A program made the translations under genes and the position numbers. The notes below the pieces were generated by a model that ran no database searches, was not told where the DNA came from, and was given only the letters and a program-made list of their open reading frames with translations. A DNA stretch of 64,000 nucleotides from Amycolatopsis umgeniensis. Its GTDB lineage: Bacteria > Actinomycetota > Actinomycetes > Mycobacteriales > Pseudonocardiaceae. The stretch spans positions 5,022,001 through 5,086,000 of the forward strand of contig NZ_JACHMX010000001.1 in assembly GCF_014205155.1 (NCBI RefSeq), given 5' to 3'. This document shows, piece by piece, positions 1 through 8,725 of this stretch (within the stretch, counting starts at the first letter, position 1; every line of letters starts with the position of its first letter).

Positions 1-1119
1 GTCGCCCGCGCGCACGAGATCTTCAACGCCACCCCGGACGGCCGCCTGATCGTCACCCTCGTCGGCACGGTCACGCTCTTGATCGGGTGCATCATCGGGT
101 GCGCCTACGACGACATCAAGAAGGTCCTGGCGTACTCGACGGTCAGCCAGATCGGCTACATGATGCTCGCCGTCGGCCTCGGGCCGATCGCCTACGCGCT
201 CGGCATCATGCACCTGGTGGCGCACGGTTTCTTCAAGGCCGGGCTGTTCCTCGGGGCCGGTTCGGTCATGCACGCCATGAACGACGAGGTCGACATGCGG
301 AAGTTCGGCGGGCTGCGCAAGCACCTGCCGGTCACCTTCTGGACCTTCGCGCTCGGCTACCTCGCGCTGATCGGCATCCCGCCGCTTTCCGGCTTCTTCA
401 CCAAGGACGCGATCATCGAAGCGGCGCTGAGCCAGGGCGGCTGGCGCGGCTGGGTGATGGGCGGCGCGGCACTGCTCGGCGCCGGGCTCACCGCGTTCTA
501 CATGACGCGCCTGATGGTGATGACCTTCTTCGGCAAGGAACGCTGGAAGGAGATCAAGTCCAGCGACGGCCGCGACTTCCACCCGCACGAAAGCCCCGCG
601 GTGATGAAGTGGCCGATGATCATCCTCGCCGTGGGTTCGATCGGCGCCGGTGCGTTCTTCGCCCTCGGCGACCGGTTCGCCGAATGGCTCTCGCCGGTGG
701 TCGGCCCGCTCGAGGAGGGTGGCCACAGTGTCATCCCGCACCTGCTGGTCCCGTTCCTCACCGTGGCGCTGTCCGTCCTGGGCGCGCTCGCCGCTTGGCT
801 CTTCGTCGGTCGTAAGGACGTTCCGGTGGAACGCCCCGAACGGGTCTCCGCCGTGGTCAAGGCCGCGCGCAACGACCTCTACGGCAACACCCTGAACGAG
901 ACGCTGGTCGCCCGTCCGGGCACCTGGCTCGCCCGCGCGCTGGTCTACGTGGACAACCGCGGGGTCGACGGCGCGGTCAACGGCCTCGCCGCCGCGCTCG
1001 GCGGCGGATCCGGGCGACTGCGCCGCCTGCAGACCGGCTTCGTCCGCTCGTACGCACTGTCCATGCTGGGCGGCACATTCCTGCTTCTGGCGGCACTCCT
1101 GCTGGTGAGGTTCTCCTGA
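1..1119 (+). CDS. nuoL: NADH-quinone oxidoreductase subunit L, C-terminal part
   Basis: The reading frame is open from base 1, so the gene begins before the window and about 372 C-terminal residues are seen. NuoL is the distal antiporter-like membrane subunit of respiratory complex I. The visible part has the conserved stretch [13 protein letters not shown], the histidine-bearing helix [14 protein letters not shown], and FGGLRKHLP followed by [12 protein letters not shown], all typical of the proton-antiporter-like domain, then further hydrophobic helices. The last codon overlaps the start of nuoM (TGATG at 1117-1121), so the genes are translationally coupled in the nuo operon. Confidence 0.97.
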   Translation, partial: VARAHEIFNATPDGRLIVTLVGTVTLLIGCIIGCAYDDIKKVLAYSTVSQIGYMMLAVGLGPIAYALGIMHLVAHGFFKAGLFLGAGSVMHAMNDEVDMRKFGGLRKHLPVTFWTFALGYLALIGIPPLSGFFTKDAIIEAALSQGGWRGWVMGGAALLGAGLTAFYMTRLMVMTFFGKERWKEIKSSDGRDFHPHESPAVMKWPMIILAVGSIGAGAFFALGDRFAEWLSPVVGPLEEGGHSVIPHLLVPFLTVALSVLGALAAWLFVGRKDVPVERPERVSAVVKAARNDLYGNTLNETLVARPGTWLARALVYVDNRGVDGAVNGLAAALGGGSGRLRRLQTGFVRSYALSMLGGTFLLLAALLLVRFS

Positions 1120-2690
1120 TGACTTGGCTCCTGGCAACCATCCTGGTGCCGCTGGTAGGTGCAGCGGTCGTCGCGGGGATGAAGAAGAACGACAGGCTGG
1201 CGACGCTCACCGCGCTCGCGGTGTCCATCCTGACGTTCCTGCTGGTGATCCCGCTGTGGGCGAGCTATTCGCCGACGGGGGACCGGATCCAGCAGAAGTC
1301 CTCGATGGACTGGATCCCGAACTTCGGCATCCACATCTCGTTCGGCATCGACGGCATCGCGCTGGTGATGATCGCGGTCATCGGGCTGCTGGTGCCGATC
1401 GTGGTCGGCTCGCTCGGCCTGACCGACAAGCTCCCGGCCGGTCGCTCGGCGGGCGGGTACCTGTCGCTGATCCTGGTGCAGCAGTCGTTGACCATCGCGG
1501 TGTTCGCCGCGACCGACGTCTTCCTGTTCTACGTGCTGTTCGAGATCATGCTGATCCCGATGTACTTCCTCATCGGCGGCTACGGCGGCGCGAACCGGCA
1601 GTACGCGGCGGTCAAGTTCTTCCTGTACTCGTTCCTCGGCGGCCTGATCATGCTGGCGTCGGCCATCGGGGCGTACTCGATGGCGTCGGACGAGCTCGGC
1701 AAGGGCACCTTCGACTGGGAAACGCTCGTCACCGTCGTCCGCGACGCTCCGACGGGCACCCAGATCTGGCTGTTCCTCGGGTTCTTCCTCGCCTTCGCGA
1801 TCAAGGCCCCTTTGGTGCCGTTCCACACCTGGCTGCCGGACGCCGCGGGACAGGCGCCCATCGGCGTCGCGGTCCTGCTGGTCGGTGTGCTGGACAAGGT
1901 CGGCACGTTCGGGTTCCTGCGCTACCTCCTCCCGATGTTCCCGGCGGCCAGCAAGGAACTCGCGCCGTGGGTGCTGGTGCTCGCCGTCGCGGGTGTCCTT
2001 TATGGATCGATCCTCGCCGCGGGCCAGCGCGACATGAAGCGGTTCATCGCCTACGTGTCGATCGCCCACTTCGGTTTCATCGCGCTGGGCATCTTCACCT
2101 TCAACGAGCAGGCGATGGTCGGCTCGGTGTCGTACATGCTCAACCACAGCCTCGCCACCGGGATGCTGATCGTGGTCGTCGGGCTGATCGTGATGCGCGG
2201 CGGATCCACCAAGATCTCCGACTACGGCGGCATGGCGAAGGTGACCCCGCTGCTCGGCGGGATGTTGCTCATCGCCGGTCTGTCCACTTTGTCCCTGCCC
2301 GGCACGAACTCCTTCATCAGTGAGTTCCTGGTGCTACTGGGGTCCTTTGTGGACTACCCGGTCTACACGATCATCGCGACCGTCGGCATGGTGCTGGCCG
2401 CGGCGTACGTGCTCTGGCTCTACCAGCGCGTCATGCAGGGCCCCGTCCGCGGTGACGCCCTGGTGGGCGCCGGTGGAGGCCCCGGCACGGCGATCGCACC
2501 CGAACTCGGGGCCACCAAAGCCATCAAGGACCTCGGCGGCAAGGAGATCGCGATCCTGGCGCCGATGGTCGTGCTGATCATCGCGCTCGGGTTCTACCCC
2601 AAGCCGGTGCTCGACACGATCACCCCGTCGGTGCAGGCGACGATGTCGTCGCTGGATGCGCAGAGCGTGAATGTTGGAGGCGCAAAATGA
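1119..2690 (+). CDS. nuoM: NADH-quinone oxidoreductase subunit M
   Basis: This 523-residue polytopic membrane protein is the usual length for NuoM, the second antiporter-like proton-pumping subunit of complex I. It contains the signatures LFYVLFEIMLIPMYFLIG (with the conserved Glu), KAPLVPFHTWLPDA, GILAAGQRDMKR-like text and YVSIAHFGF, and ends in LGFYPKPVLD. The start ATG at 1119 overlaps the nuoL stop. Its stop (2688-2690) overlaps an ATG at 2687 that opens a 39-codon ORF before nuoN, an unusual spacer between these two genes. Confidence 0.98.
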   Translation: MTWLLATILVPLVGAAVVAGMKKNDRLATLTALAVSILTFLLVIPLWASYSPTGDRIQQKSSMDWIPNFGIHISFGIDGIALVMIAVIGLLVPIVVGSLGLTDKLPAGRSAGGYLSLILVQQSLTIAVFAATDVFLFYVLFEIMLIPMYFLIGGYGGANRQYAAVKFFLYSFLGGLIMLASAIGAYSMASDELGKGTFDWETLVTVVRDAPTGTQIWLFLGFFLAFAIKAPLVPFHTWLPDAAGQAPIGVAVLLVGVLDKVGTFGFLRYLLPMFPAASKELAPWVLVLAVAGVLYGSILAAGQRDMKRFIAYVSIAHFGFIALGIFTFNEQAMVGSVSYMLNHSLATGMLIVVVGLIVMRGGSTKISDYGGMAKVTPLLGGMLLIAGLSTLSLPGTNSFISEFLVLLGSFVDYPVYTIIATVGMVLAAAYVLWLYQRVMQGPVRGDALVGAGGGPGTAIAPELGATKAIKDLGGKEIAILAPMVVLIIALGFYPKPVLDTITPSVQATMSSLDAQSVNVGGAK

Positions 2691-2806
2691 CCAAGTCCGA
2701 GGGCGCTTTCGCCCGAAGGGCCCGTGCTCGCGGAGGCAGGCCGGAGGTCTGTCTACGTGAACACGGGTGCGCCCTCCTCATAGGCGCCGTACAGGGAGGC
2801 AAGTAA
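2687..2806 (+). CDS. Small 39-codon ORF between nuoM and nuoN
   Basis: The ATG at 2687 overlaps the nuoM stop as ATGA. The frame runs 39 codons and stops with TAA at 2804-2806, two bases before the chosen nuoN start. The peptide is arginine- and glycine-rich and I do not recognise it. The DNA holds inverted repeats (GAGGGCGC at 2699-2706 with GCGCCCTC at 2769-2776; CCCGTG at 2721-2726 with CACGGG at 2762-2767), so this may be an inserted structured element whose frame was kept open to preserve translational coupling. It may equally be a non-functional spacer. Whether a peptide is made is unknown. Confidence 0.35.
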   Translation: MTKSEGAFARRARARGGRPEVCLREHGCALLIGAVQGGK

Positions 2807-2808
2807 CA

Positions 2809-4374
2809 GTGCTCTTCTTGACTCAGGCGCCACCGGTGCAGGTGCCGTCGATCGACTACTTCGCCGTCACGCCGATCCTGATCATCCTCGGCGCGGCGTG
2901 TGTCAGCGTGCTGTTCGAAGCCTTCCTGCCCAAGCACATGCGGTGGCCTTCGCAGGTCTTCCTGTCCCTGCTCGGGATCGGCGGGGCGGGTGTCTTCCTG
3001 GCCTGGTACGCCAGTTCGTCCGCGCCGAAGAACGGCGTCACGACCTTCAGCGGCGCGATCGCCGTCGACCGGCCGTCGCTGTTCCTGTGGGGCACGCTGC
3101 TGGCGCTGGCGCTGGGCGCGCTGCTGCTGATCGCGGACCGCTCGGTCGAACCGGGCGGCGCGTTCGTCGCGCAGGCCGGTATCCGCCCGGGCACCGTGCA
3201 GGACCGCGCGCAGGTCGGCACCACCGGCATGCAGACCGAGGTCTTCCCGCTGACGCTGTTCGCGCTCGGCGGCATGATGGCCTTCGTCGCGGCCAACGAC
3301 CTGCTGACCATGTTCATCGCGCTCGAAGTGCTGAGCCTGCCGCTGTACCTGATGTGCGGTCTCGCCCGGCGGCGTCGCCTGCTCTCGCAGGAAGCCGCGG
3401 TCAAGTACTTCCTGCTCGGCGCTTTCTCGTCGGCGTTCTTCCTCTACGGTCTCGCGCTGCTCTACGGCTACGCGAACTCCGTGCAGCTGTCGGACATCGC
3501 CAACGCCGCCGCCGGCTCGGACCGGTCGGACACGCTGCTGTTCGCCGGGCTCGGACTGCTCGCGGTCGGCCTGCTGTTCAAGGGTTCGGTCGGCCCGTTC
3601 CACACCTGGACCCCGGACGTCTACCAGGGCGCGCCGACCCCGGTCACCGCCTTCATGGGCGCCTGCACCAAGGTCGCCGCGTTCGGCGGGATCCTGCGGG
3701 TGTTCTCGGTGGCGTTCGAGTCGACCAGCTGGGAATGGCGCGGCGTGCTCTGGGGCGTCGCGATCCTCTCGATGCTGATCGGCGCGGTGCTGGGCCTGAC
3801 GCAGACCGACGTGAAGCGCATGATCGCCTACTCGTCCATCGCGCACGCCGGATTCCTGCTCATCGGCGCGATCACGATGACCGAGGAAGGCCTGTCGAGC
3901 ACGCTGTTCTACCTGCTGGCCTACGGCTTCACCACGCTCGCCGCGTTCGGTGTCGTCTCGCTGGTGCGGGACTCGAACGGCGAGGCGACGCACCTGTCCG
4001 CGTGGGCGGGGCTGGCCAAGCGGTCTCCGGTGCTGGCAGGCGTGTTCACCTTCCTGCTGCTCGCGCTGGCCGGTATCCCGCTGACCAGCGGTTTCGTCGG
4101 CAAGTTCGTGGTGTTCTCGGCGGCCCTGTCCGACGGTATGGCGCCGCTGGTCGTCATCGCCCTGATCTTCAGCGCCGTCGCCGCGTTCTTCTACCTGCGG
4201 GTGATCGTGCTGATGTACTTCTCCGAACCGGCACCCGACGGCCCGACCGTCACCGTGCCCGGCGCGTTCACCACGACGGCGATCACGCTCGGCGTCATCG
4301 TCACGCTGGTGCTCGGCCTGATCCCGGCGTTCGCCCTCGACTGGGCGGGCTCGGGCGGCTTCGCCCTCAAGTAG
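2809..4374 (+). CDS. nuoN: NADH-quinone oxidoreductase subunit N
   Basis: This is the third antiporter-like membrane subunit of complex I, about 521 residues. It shows the family pattern ALEVLSLPLYLMCG (membrane Glu), LLFKGSVGPFHTWTPDVYQGAPTPV in two parts, KRMIAYSSIAHAGF, and SGFVGKF near the end. I chose GTG 2809 because AGGGAGG lies about eight bases upstream and the protein then begins just before the first hydrophobic segment. A GTG at 2767 in the same frame would add an arginine-rich extension that lies inside the spacer repeat. The gene ends the operon, followed by a hairpin at 4386. Confidence 0.97.
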   Translation: MLFLTQAPPVQVPSIDYFAVTPILIILGAACVSVLFEAFLPKHMRWPSQVFLSLLGIGGAGVFLAWYASSSAPKNGVTTFSGAIAVDRPSLFLWGTLLALALGALLLIADRSVEPGGAFVAQAGIRPGTVQDRAQVGTTGMQTEVFPLTLFALGGMMAFVAANDLLTMFIALEVLSLPLYLMCGLARRRRLLSQEAAVKYFLLGAFSSAFFLYGLALLYGYANSVQLSDIANAAAGSDRSDTLLFAGLGLLAVGLLFKGSVGPFHTWTPDVYQGAPTPVTAFMGACTKVAAFGGILRVFSVAFESTSWEWRGVLWGVAILSMLIGAVLGLTQTDVKRMIAYSSIAHAGFLLIGAITMTEEGLSSTLFYLLAYGFTTLAAFGVVSLVRDSNGEATHLSAWAGLAKRSPVLAGVFTFLLLALAGIPLTSGFVGKFVVFSAALSDGMAPLVVIALIFSAVAAFFYLRVIVLMYFSEPAPDGPTVTVPGAFTTTAITLGVIVTLVLGLIPAFALDWAGSGGFALK

Positions 4375-4385
4375 TTCTTTTGCGT

Positions 4386-4424
4386 GTGAAGGCCCTCTCC
4401 ACCTCGGTGGAGGGGGCCTTTCAC
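4386..4424 (+). terminator. Hairpin terminator after the nuo operon
   Basis: A GTGAAGGCC...GGCCTTTCAC stem with a short loop begins 12 bases after the nuoN stop. It belongs to the GAAGGCC hairpin family that recurs at 19785, 26813, 59797 and 59994. There is no long T-tract, but its position fits intrinsic termination. Confidence 0.7.
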
Positions 4425-4519
4425 TTGGGTAGAACTACTCGACTTGCCCGGCGAGGGGTCCGCAAGCACGCTTCTCGCGTCATAGTGTGGTCACGTTGTC
4501 ACGCTCGGGGAGGGGTGCG

Positions 4520-4840
4520 ATGTCAGGCGGGTATGAGATCGTCTTGACGGCGATCGAGTCATCGGCCGGCGCGGCGAAACGCGCGGCCGAAGTGGTCCGG
4601 CCGACGGATCTCGCGGCGGGGTTGACCGGCGTTTCAACGGGCCTGCCAGGCGGGGTCTCCGGTGAAGCGGCCCGGCTGCTCGCCGACGCTTGGGGCCGGG
4701 CGGTGCCGACCTGGGTCGAGAACGTCGACGCCTACTCGGCCCAACTGGACCAGGCCGTGGCGCGATACCGGTCGAACGAGCAGTCAGCCGTTCACGACCT
4801 GCACCCCGTGGCCCCCGGTGGCGGTCGGAGGCCGGTCTGA
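4520..4840 (+). CDS. Small ESX/WXG100-like helical protein
   Basis: A 106-residue protein with mostly helical, Ala-rich character, about the size of WXG100/ESX substrates. It reads MSGGYEIVLTAIESSAGAAK at the start and has Trp residues near positions 58 and 65 (DAWGRAVPTW). There is no signal peptide or membrane helix. ATG 4520 follows the purine-rich GGGGAGGGG. The stop overlaps the next gene's ATG (4840), and that gene also has a helical N-terminus. I infer an ESX-type partner or chaperone for the downstream hydrolase. A canonical WXG motif is not clear, so the family call is tentative. Confidence 0.6.
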   Translation: MSGGYEIVLTAIESSAGAAKRAAEVVRPTDLAAGLTGVSTGLPGGVSGEAARLLADAWGRAVPTWVENVDAYSAQLDQAVARYRSNEQSAVHDLHPVAPGGGRRPV

Positions 4841-6438
4841 TGGTCACGTGGGCCGACGTCCGCCGATGGGATCCGGCCGCGGTGGGCCGGGTCGCGGACG
4901 ACCTCACCGCGTGGTGCACTCGGATCATCGGCGCGAACGACGACATCGAGTCGATGGCGCGGTTCGACGGCTGGACCGGCGACGCGTCCGTCGCCGCTTC
5001 GACCCGGGGAAACTCGCTGATCACCACCGTGGAGCAGCTGGTCGCGCAGGCGTCGGCCGTCCGCCGTGGTGCGCATGAGGTGCAGATCGCGCTCGAGCGG
5101 ATCAGCGCGTTCGTCCGGGAGACCGAAGAGCTCGCGCATCACTACGGGCTGACGATCGGTGACGGTTGTGTGGTGCCGATCCCCGGCCAGCCACCTCTCG
5201 CGCCGGGGATTCAGGCGGAGATCACGGACAAGGTCGAGCAGATCCTGCGCCGGGCGGCGGACGTGGACGCGGATTTCGCCGCGATCATGACCAGGGCGAT
5301 GCGCGGCGAGATCAGTGAACAGGGTGTCGGCACCCTCGCCCAAGCCGCTGACGTCGGTGCCGCGCAGAGCGGCCTGTCGATCATCGGACCGCCCGAGGGC
5401 GGCACGCCGAGCGACAACAAGGCGTGGTGGGACAGCCTGTCCGACACGGCGAAGGTCGCTTTGCTGCAAAACGCGCCGGACCTGATCCGCAATCTGGACG
5501 GTGTCCCGGTGGTCGATCGCGACGCGGCCAACCGCGCCGTTCTGCAACGGGAGATCGACCGCCTGCAAAGCGAAGCGACCGAGATCTCGCGCGCCAACCC
5601 GAACGATCCGCGTACGCCTCATCAGGGTGACTGGCCGGGGAAGGAGAAACTCGACGAAATCGCGGCGAAGTTGGACGGTCTGCGGGCGATCCAGGGGCGT
5701 CTTGATCGTCCGGGTCCTGGTCAGCAGCAGGCGTTTCTCGTGGGACTGGACGTCAGCGGGGATGGCAAGGCGATCATTTCGGCGGGGAATCCTGACAGGG
5801 CGAGCAATGTGGCGACGTACGTTCCTGGGACCGGGGCGGATCTGGCGGGGATCAATGGTGAGATGGTGCGCTCGGACCGAATGGTCGATGCTGCCGCTCA
5901 GGCAGGGTCGCCTTCAACGGCCGTTGTCTCGTGGGTCGGCTACGACGCTCCAGATGATGTACTGCCTAACGCAATGAGCGAGAGCTACGCGGATAACGCG
6001 AAGAAGGACCTCGACCGTTTCCAGGACGGTTTGCGAGCGACGCATGAAGGTTCTCCGTCGCACAACACAGTGATCGGGCACAGCTACGGAACCACGGTGA
6101 TCGGGCACGCGGCCCGTGACGAGCAATTGGCGGTGGACGACATCGTTTTCGTCGCGAGCCCTGGCGTCGGAGTGAAGGAAGCCCACGAACTTGGTCTGCC
6201 CGCCGATCGTGTCCATGCGACGGTGGACCGAAACGATCCGATCCAGCTGGTCCCGGTACACGGGATCGAGCCGCAATTCTTCGAGGGCGCGGATGTTTTC
6301 TCGTCGGGCGGACGGAACGAGCCGCCGCCTTCGAGTTGGGAAGGCTACGACGACGCCGCGCATTCGCAGTATTGGGATCCTGAGAACAGGGCCCTGGACA
6401 ACATGGGCCGGATCATCGCCGGTAAGCCCACTTACTAG
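4840..6438 (+). CDS. Alpha/beta hydrolase (DUF1023-like) with helical N-terminal domain
   Basis: A 532-residue protein. The first 170 residues are predicted helical and resemble ESX-secreted N-terminal domains (MVTWADVRRWDPAAVGRVADD). The C-terminal part from about residue 300 is an alpha/beta hydrolase of the DUF1023 type: a GHSYG nucleophile elbow near residue 414, then an Asp/His region (DRNDPIQLVP; DAAHSQYWD). There is no signal peptide. It is translationally coupled to the ESX-like gene upstream and followed after 15 bases by a lipoprotein gene. Family members are linked with type VII secretion in actinobacteria, so I infer an exported lipase/esterase-like effector. Codon use in the second half is less GC-biased than in neighbours, suggesting a mosaic origin. 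The substrate is unknown. Confidence 0.8.
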   Translation: MVTWADVRRWDPAAVGRVADDLTAWCTRIIGANDDIESMARFDGWTGDASVAASTRGNSLITTVEQLVAQASAVRRGAHEVQIALERISAFVRETEELAHHYGLTIGDGCVVPIPGQPPLAPGIQAEITDKVEQILRRAADVDADFAAIMTRAMRGEISEQGVGTLAQAADVGAAQSGLSIIGPPEGGTPSDNKAWWDSLSDTAKVALLQNAPDLIRNLDGVPVVDRDAANRAVLQREIDRLQSEATEISRANPNDPRTPHQGDWPGKEKLDEIAAKLDGLRAIQGRLDRPGPGQQQAFLVGLDVSGDGKAIISAGNPDRASNVATYVPGTGADLAGINGEMVRSDRMVDAAAQAGSPSTAVVSWVGYDAPDDVLPNAMSESYADNAKKDLDRFQDGLRATHEGSPSHNTVIGHSYGTTVIGHAARDEQLAVDDIVFVASPGVGVKEAHELGLPADRVHATVDRNDPIQLVPVHGIEPQFFEGADVFSSGGRNEPPPSSWEGYDDAAHSQYWDPENRALDNMGRIIAGKPTY

Positions 6439-6453
6439 CACAGAAGGAAATCC

Positions 6454-7074
6454 ATGCGGTGGAGGATGCCGGTGGCGTTGGCCGCGCTGGCAGTTTTGGC
6501 AGCCGGTTGCACTGGAGGGAACGACATGAAGCCGACGATCACGATCGTGCAGGCCAACCAGAAGGTCACTGACTACCTCACGCAGGTACGGGTGGCCTTT
6601 CCCGCCGAAGCACGATACAAGCTGACGGCATCAGAGGAACACGGCCCCTGTCTTGACCCCACTGATGGCGGTTCGGGTGAGCGTGTCATCGCCACGCGTA
6701 CTTTCCAGATCTTTGATTTGCCGAAGGAAAACATTCCGTCGTACTTCACGGCGGTGAAGGAGTGGGCGCAGAGTCACAACTTCCGCATCCTGGACAACAA
6801 CCCGCCGAACGAATATCTGTGGCTTGAAAACAACTCCGACTCTGTCCGGATGGCGTTGAAGGCCAATTCTCTTGGTGGTCTTTACTTGATTGCCACGTCG
6901 CCGTGTGTCTGGCCCGACGGAACACCCGCTCCCGAAGCCGCTGCTCCGGAAGCTCCGAAGCCGGAAATCCTCGCACAGCCGGAACCGCCGGTCCAGAAGC
7001 CGCGTAGGACCCGGCCGCCTGTGGACGACGAAGACTTCGCGCAGACCGATTGGACCGATGAAGACACCTATTGA
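6454..7074 (+). CDS. Putative lipoprotein
   Basis: A 206-residue protein with a classical lipoprotein signal: hydrophobic ALAALAVLAAGC with the lipobox Cys at about residue 22. The mature part has no family I recognise and ends in a Pro/Glu-rich segment followed by an acidic tail (DDEDFAQTDWTDEDTY). It starts 15 bases after the hydrolase stop, with AGAAGGAAA as ribosome binding site, so it is probably co-transcribed with it. It could be an envelope-anchored partner or protective factor for the hydrolase. That role is inferred from position only. Confidence 0.75.
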   Translation: MRWRMPVALAALAVLAAGCTGGNDMKPTITIVQANQKVTDYLTQVRVAFPAEARYKLTASEEHGPCLDPTDGGSGERVIATRTFQIFDLPKENIPSYFTAVKEWAQSHNFRILDNNPPNEYLWLENNSDSVRMALKANSLGGLYLIATSPCVWPDGTPAPEAAAPEAPKPEILAQPEPPVQKPRRTRPPVDDEDFAQTDWTDEDTY

Positions 7075-7130
7075 GTAGACGACTTGCCGTCGTGCACGTG
7101 GCAAGGTCGCTCGCCTGGAGAAGGGGAGCG

Positions 7131-7949
7131 ATGCCTAAGCCGAAGCCCACACCGCTGGCTCGGGGACTTGCCGAGGGACTTCGAGTCGCGCGGAGAGAAG
7201 CCAGACTGGCCATGACCGAAGTGGCCGACAAACTGGCTTGGTCCCAGTCGACGATCAGCCGTCTCGAAACCGGAGTGCGCGCCGCGTCCATCGAAGAGGT
7301 GTCGGCTCTGCTCGCGGTCTACCGGATCACAGGGGCGCGGAGGGACGCGCTGCTTGAGATGGCTCGCGACGTCGACCGGCCGAGCTGGCTCGAGACCTGC
7401 CGCGATGGCGTGCCGTGCCAGGTGAAAACCCTTGCGCAGTATGAAAAAGAGGCCACCAGAATCATCGAGTCAGGCAGCGCGATGGTGCCCGCCCTTCTGC
7501 AAACGCCCTCCTATATGAGGGCCGCGCTGGTCGCGATCGGTGTTCCGGCCGAGGAAATCGAAGCGCGGCTGGAACGCCAGAAGGTGCTGGAGTGGAAGAA
7601 GCTGGTCGCCTACCTCGACGAGGGAGCCTTGCGACGGCAGATCGGCGGCACGCGGATCATGGCGAATCAGGTGCGGCATCTCGTCTCGATGGCTCAGCGG
7701 CCCTCCGTCGAACTTCGGGTCTTCCCCTTTGAAGCCGGCGGGCACCCGGGGATGAGCGGCGCCTACGTCCTGCTCGAACTCGCGGACAGGTCACCCGTTG
7801 TGAGGCTGGAACACCAGCGGTCGGGAGTGTTCCTGCACCGCGCTGTCGACGTCGAGCCCTATGCGCGGTCGACGGTTCTGTCGAACGCGGTGGCGCTGGA
7901 CCCGGCGCGATCGAAGCGCCTGATCGAGAGCCTGGTCCCGCCCGCCTAG
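7131..7949 (+). CDS. XRE-family regulator with DUF5753 (Scr1-like) domain
   Basis: A 272-residue protein. Residues about 10-70 form a helix-turn-helix of the XRE type (AMTEVADKLAWSQSTISRLETGVR). The remainder matches the DUF5753 sensor-like domain, with the usual text QTPSYMRAALVA and PSVELRVFPFEAGGHPGM. I chose ATG 7131 because AAGGGGAGC lies just upstream; a longer frame begins at 7071. In Streptomyces and relatives such regulators are normally followed by a small DUF397 protein, but here the next gene is an opposite-strand EspG-like gene, overlapping by 4 bases. Confidence 0.9.
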   Translation: MPKPKPTPLARGLAEGLRVARREARLAMTEVADKLAWSQSTISRLETGVRAASIEEVSALLAVYRITGARRDALLEMARDVDRPSWLETCRDGVPCQVKTLAQYEKEATRIIESGSAMVPALLQTPSYMRAALVAIGVPAEEIEARLERQKVLEWKKLVAYLDEGALRRQIGGTRIMANQVRHLVSMAQRPSVELRVFPFEAGGHPGMSGAYVLLELADRSPVVRLEHQRSGVFLHRAVDVEPYARSTVLSNAVALDPARSKRLIESLVPPA

Positions 7950-8698
7950 TGGTCGAGGCTCGCCCGTAGCGCGGCGACCTTCTGCGCCAGCAGCGTGGGT
8001 TCGCCGGGCAGAACGGTGATGTACCGGTTCGAAGGTGAGCCGCTCACGTGCATGGCGACACGTCCGGCGTCGAGGTCCAGATACGTCAGGCCGTCGACGG
8101 CCTCGGTGCGTCTTCCCCCGTCAGGACGTTTGGCCGCGGCGAAGAACCCGACACCGAAGTACGGCTGCTCGAAGACCTCGTCCAGACGCCGTGCGTCCCG
8201 GCTTCGAGACCCAGGCTCGTCGTAGAGGTCGTTTCCGGTGTCGAGCTTGAAGTCGTCCTGCGGCAAGGAGAACGGGGCGAACCGCGCCGGTGGGTACTCG
8301 GGCAGGTTCATCACGAGGGCCGCCGCGCGATCGGTGGTCCGCACGCCTTTCAGCCACACTCGGCTTCCTTCGCAGATCGCGGTCACCGCAGCACGCCCGC
8401 GGACGGCGACGAGCACGCCGTACTGTTCCGTTTCCGTCCGCACGGTCGCGTAGTACTCGGTGTTCGGCCGGTCGAGTACGTGCAGGACGTCCTCGAAGTC
8501 ACTCGTCAACCGTTTGCCCTCGGTGAACCCGAGCCCGCCGAGCTCCTCGAACGCCGCCCGGTCTTCGCCGTTTTGCGACGACGGCGGGATGTAGCGCAGG
8601 CCGCCCGCGAAGATCAGATGCGGATCTCCGCAGCCGACGTGACGGAACGCGGTCAACAAAGTGTCGAGCGTGATCTCGACCGGGCGCGCGAGCACCAC
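7946..8698 (-). CDS. ESX secretion-associated EspG-like protein
   Basis: A 250-residue cytosolic protein resembling actinobacterial EspG-family proteins, which act as chaperones for PPE-type secreted proteins. It begins MVLARPVEITLDTLLTAFRH and shows the family layout of an N-terminal strand/helix unit, a central variable region (AFEELGGLGF) and a C-terminal SPSNRYITVLPGEP segment. It is the last gene of a minus-strand run whose preceding gene encodes a PPE-like protein, the expected client. The gene tail overlaps that of the XRE gene. No other core ESX component is visible. Confidence 0.8.
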   Translation of the reverse strand: MVLARPVEITLDTLLTAFRHVGCGDPHLIFAGGLRYIPPSSQNGEDRAAFEELGGLGFTEGKRLTSDFEDVLHVLDRPNTEYYATVRTETEQYGVLVAVRGRAAVTAICEGSRVWLKGVRTTDRAAALVMNLPEYPPARFAPFSLPQDDFKLDTGNDLYDEPGSRSRDARRLDEVFEQPYFGVGFFAAAKRPDGGRRTEAVDGLTYLDLDAGRVAMHVSGSPSNRYITVLPGEPTLLAQKVAALRASLDH

Positions 8699-8725
8699 GT
8701 GTCTCCCTCCCCTGGGACTGTGGCG

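Noticed and set aside
2767..2808. Upstream GTG start for nuoN at 2767
   Set aside because: It would add an Arg-rich stretch encoded by the spacer's inverted repeat; the GTG at 2809 has a good AGGGAGG and places the first hydrophobic helix correctly.
945..3993. Long minus-strand frames across nuoM and nuoN
   Set aside because: They mirror the codon bias of the nuo genes and consist mainly of charged repeats such as RDRH and EQQ.
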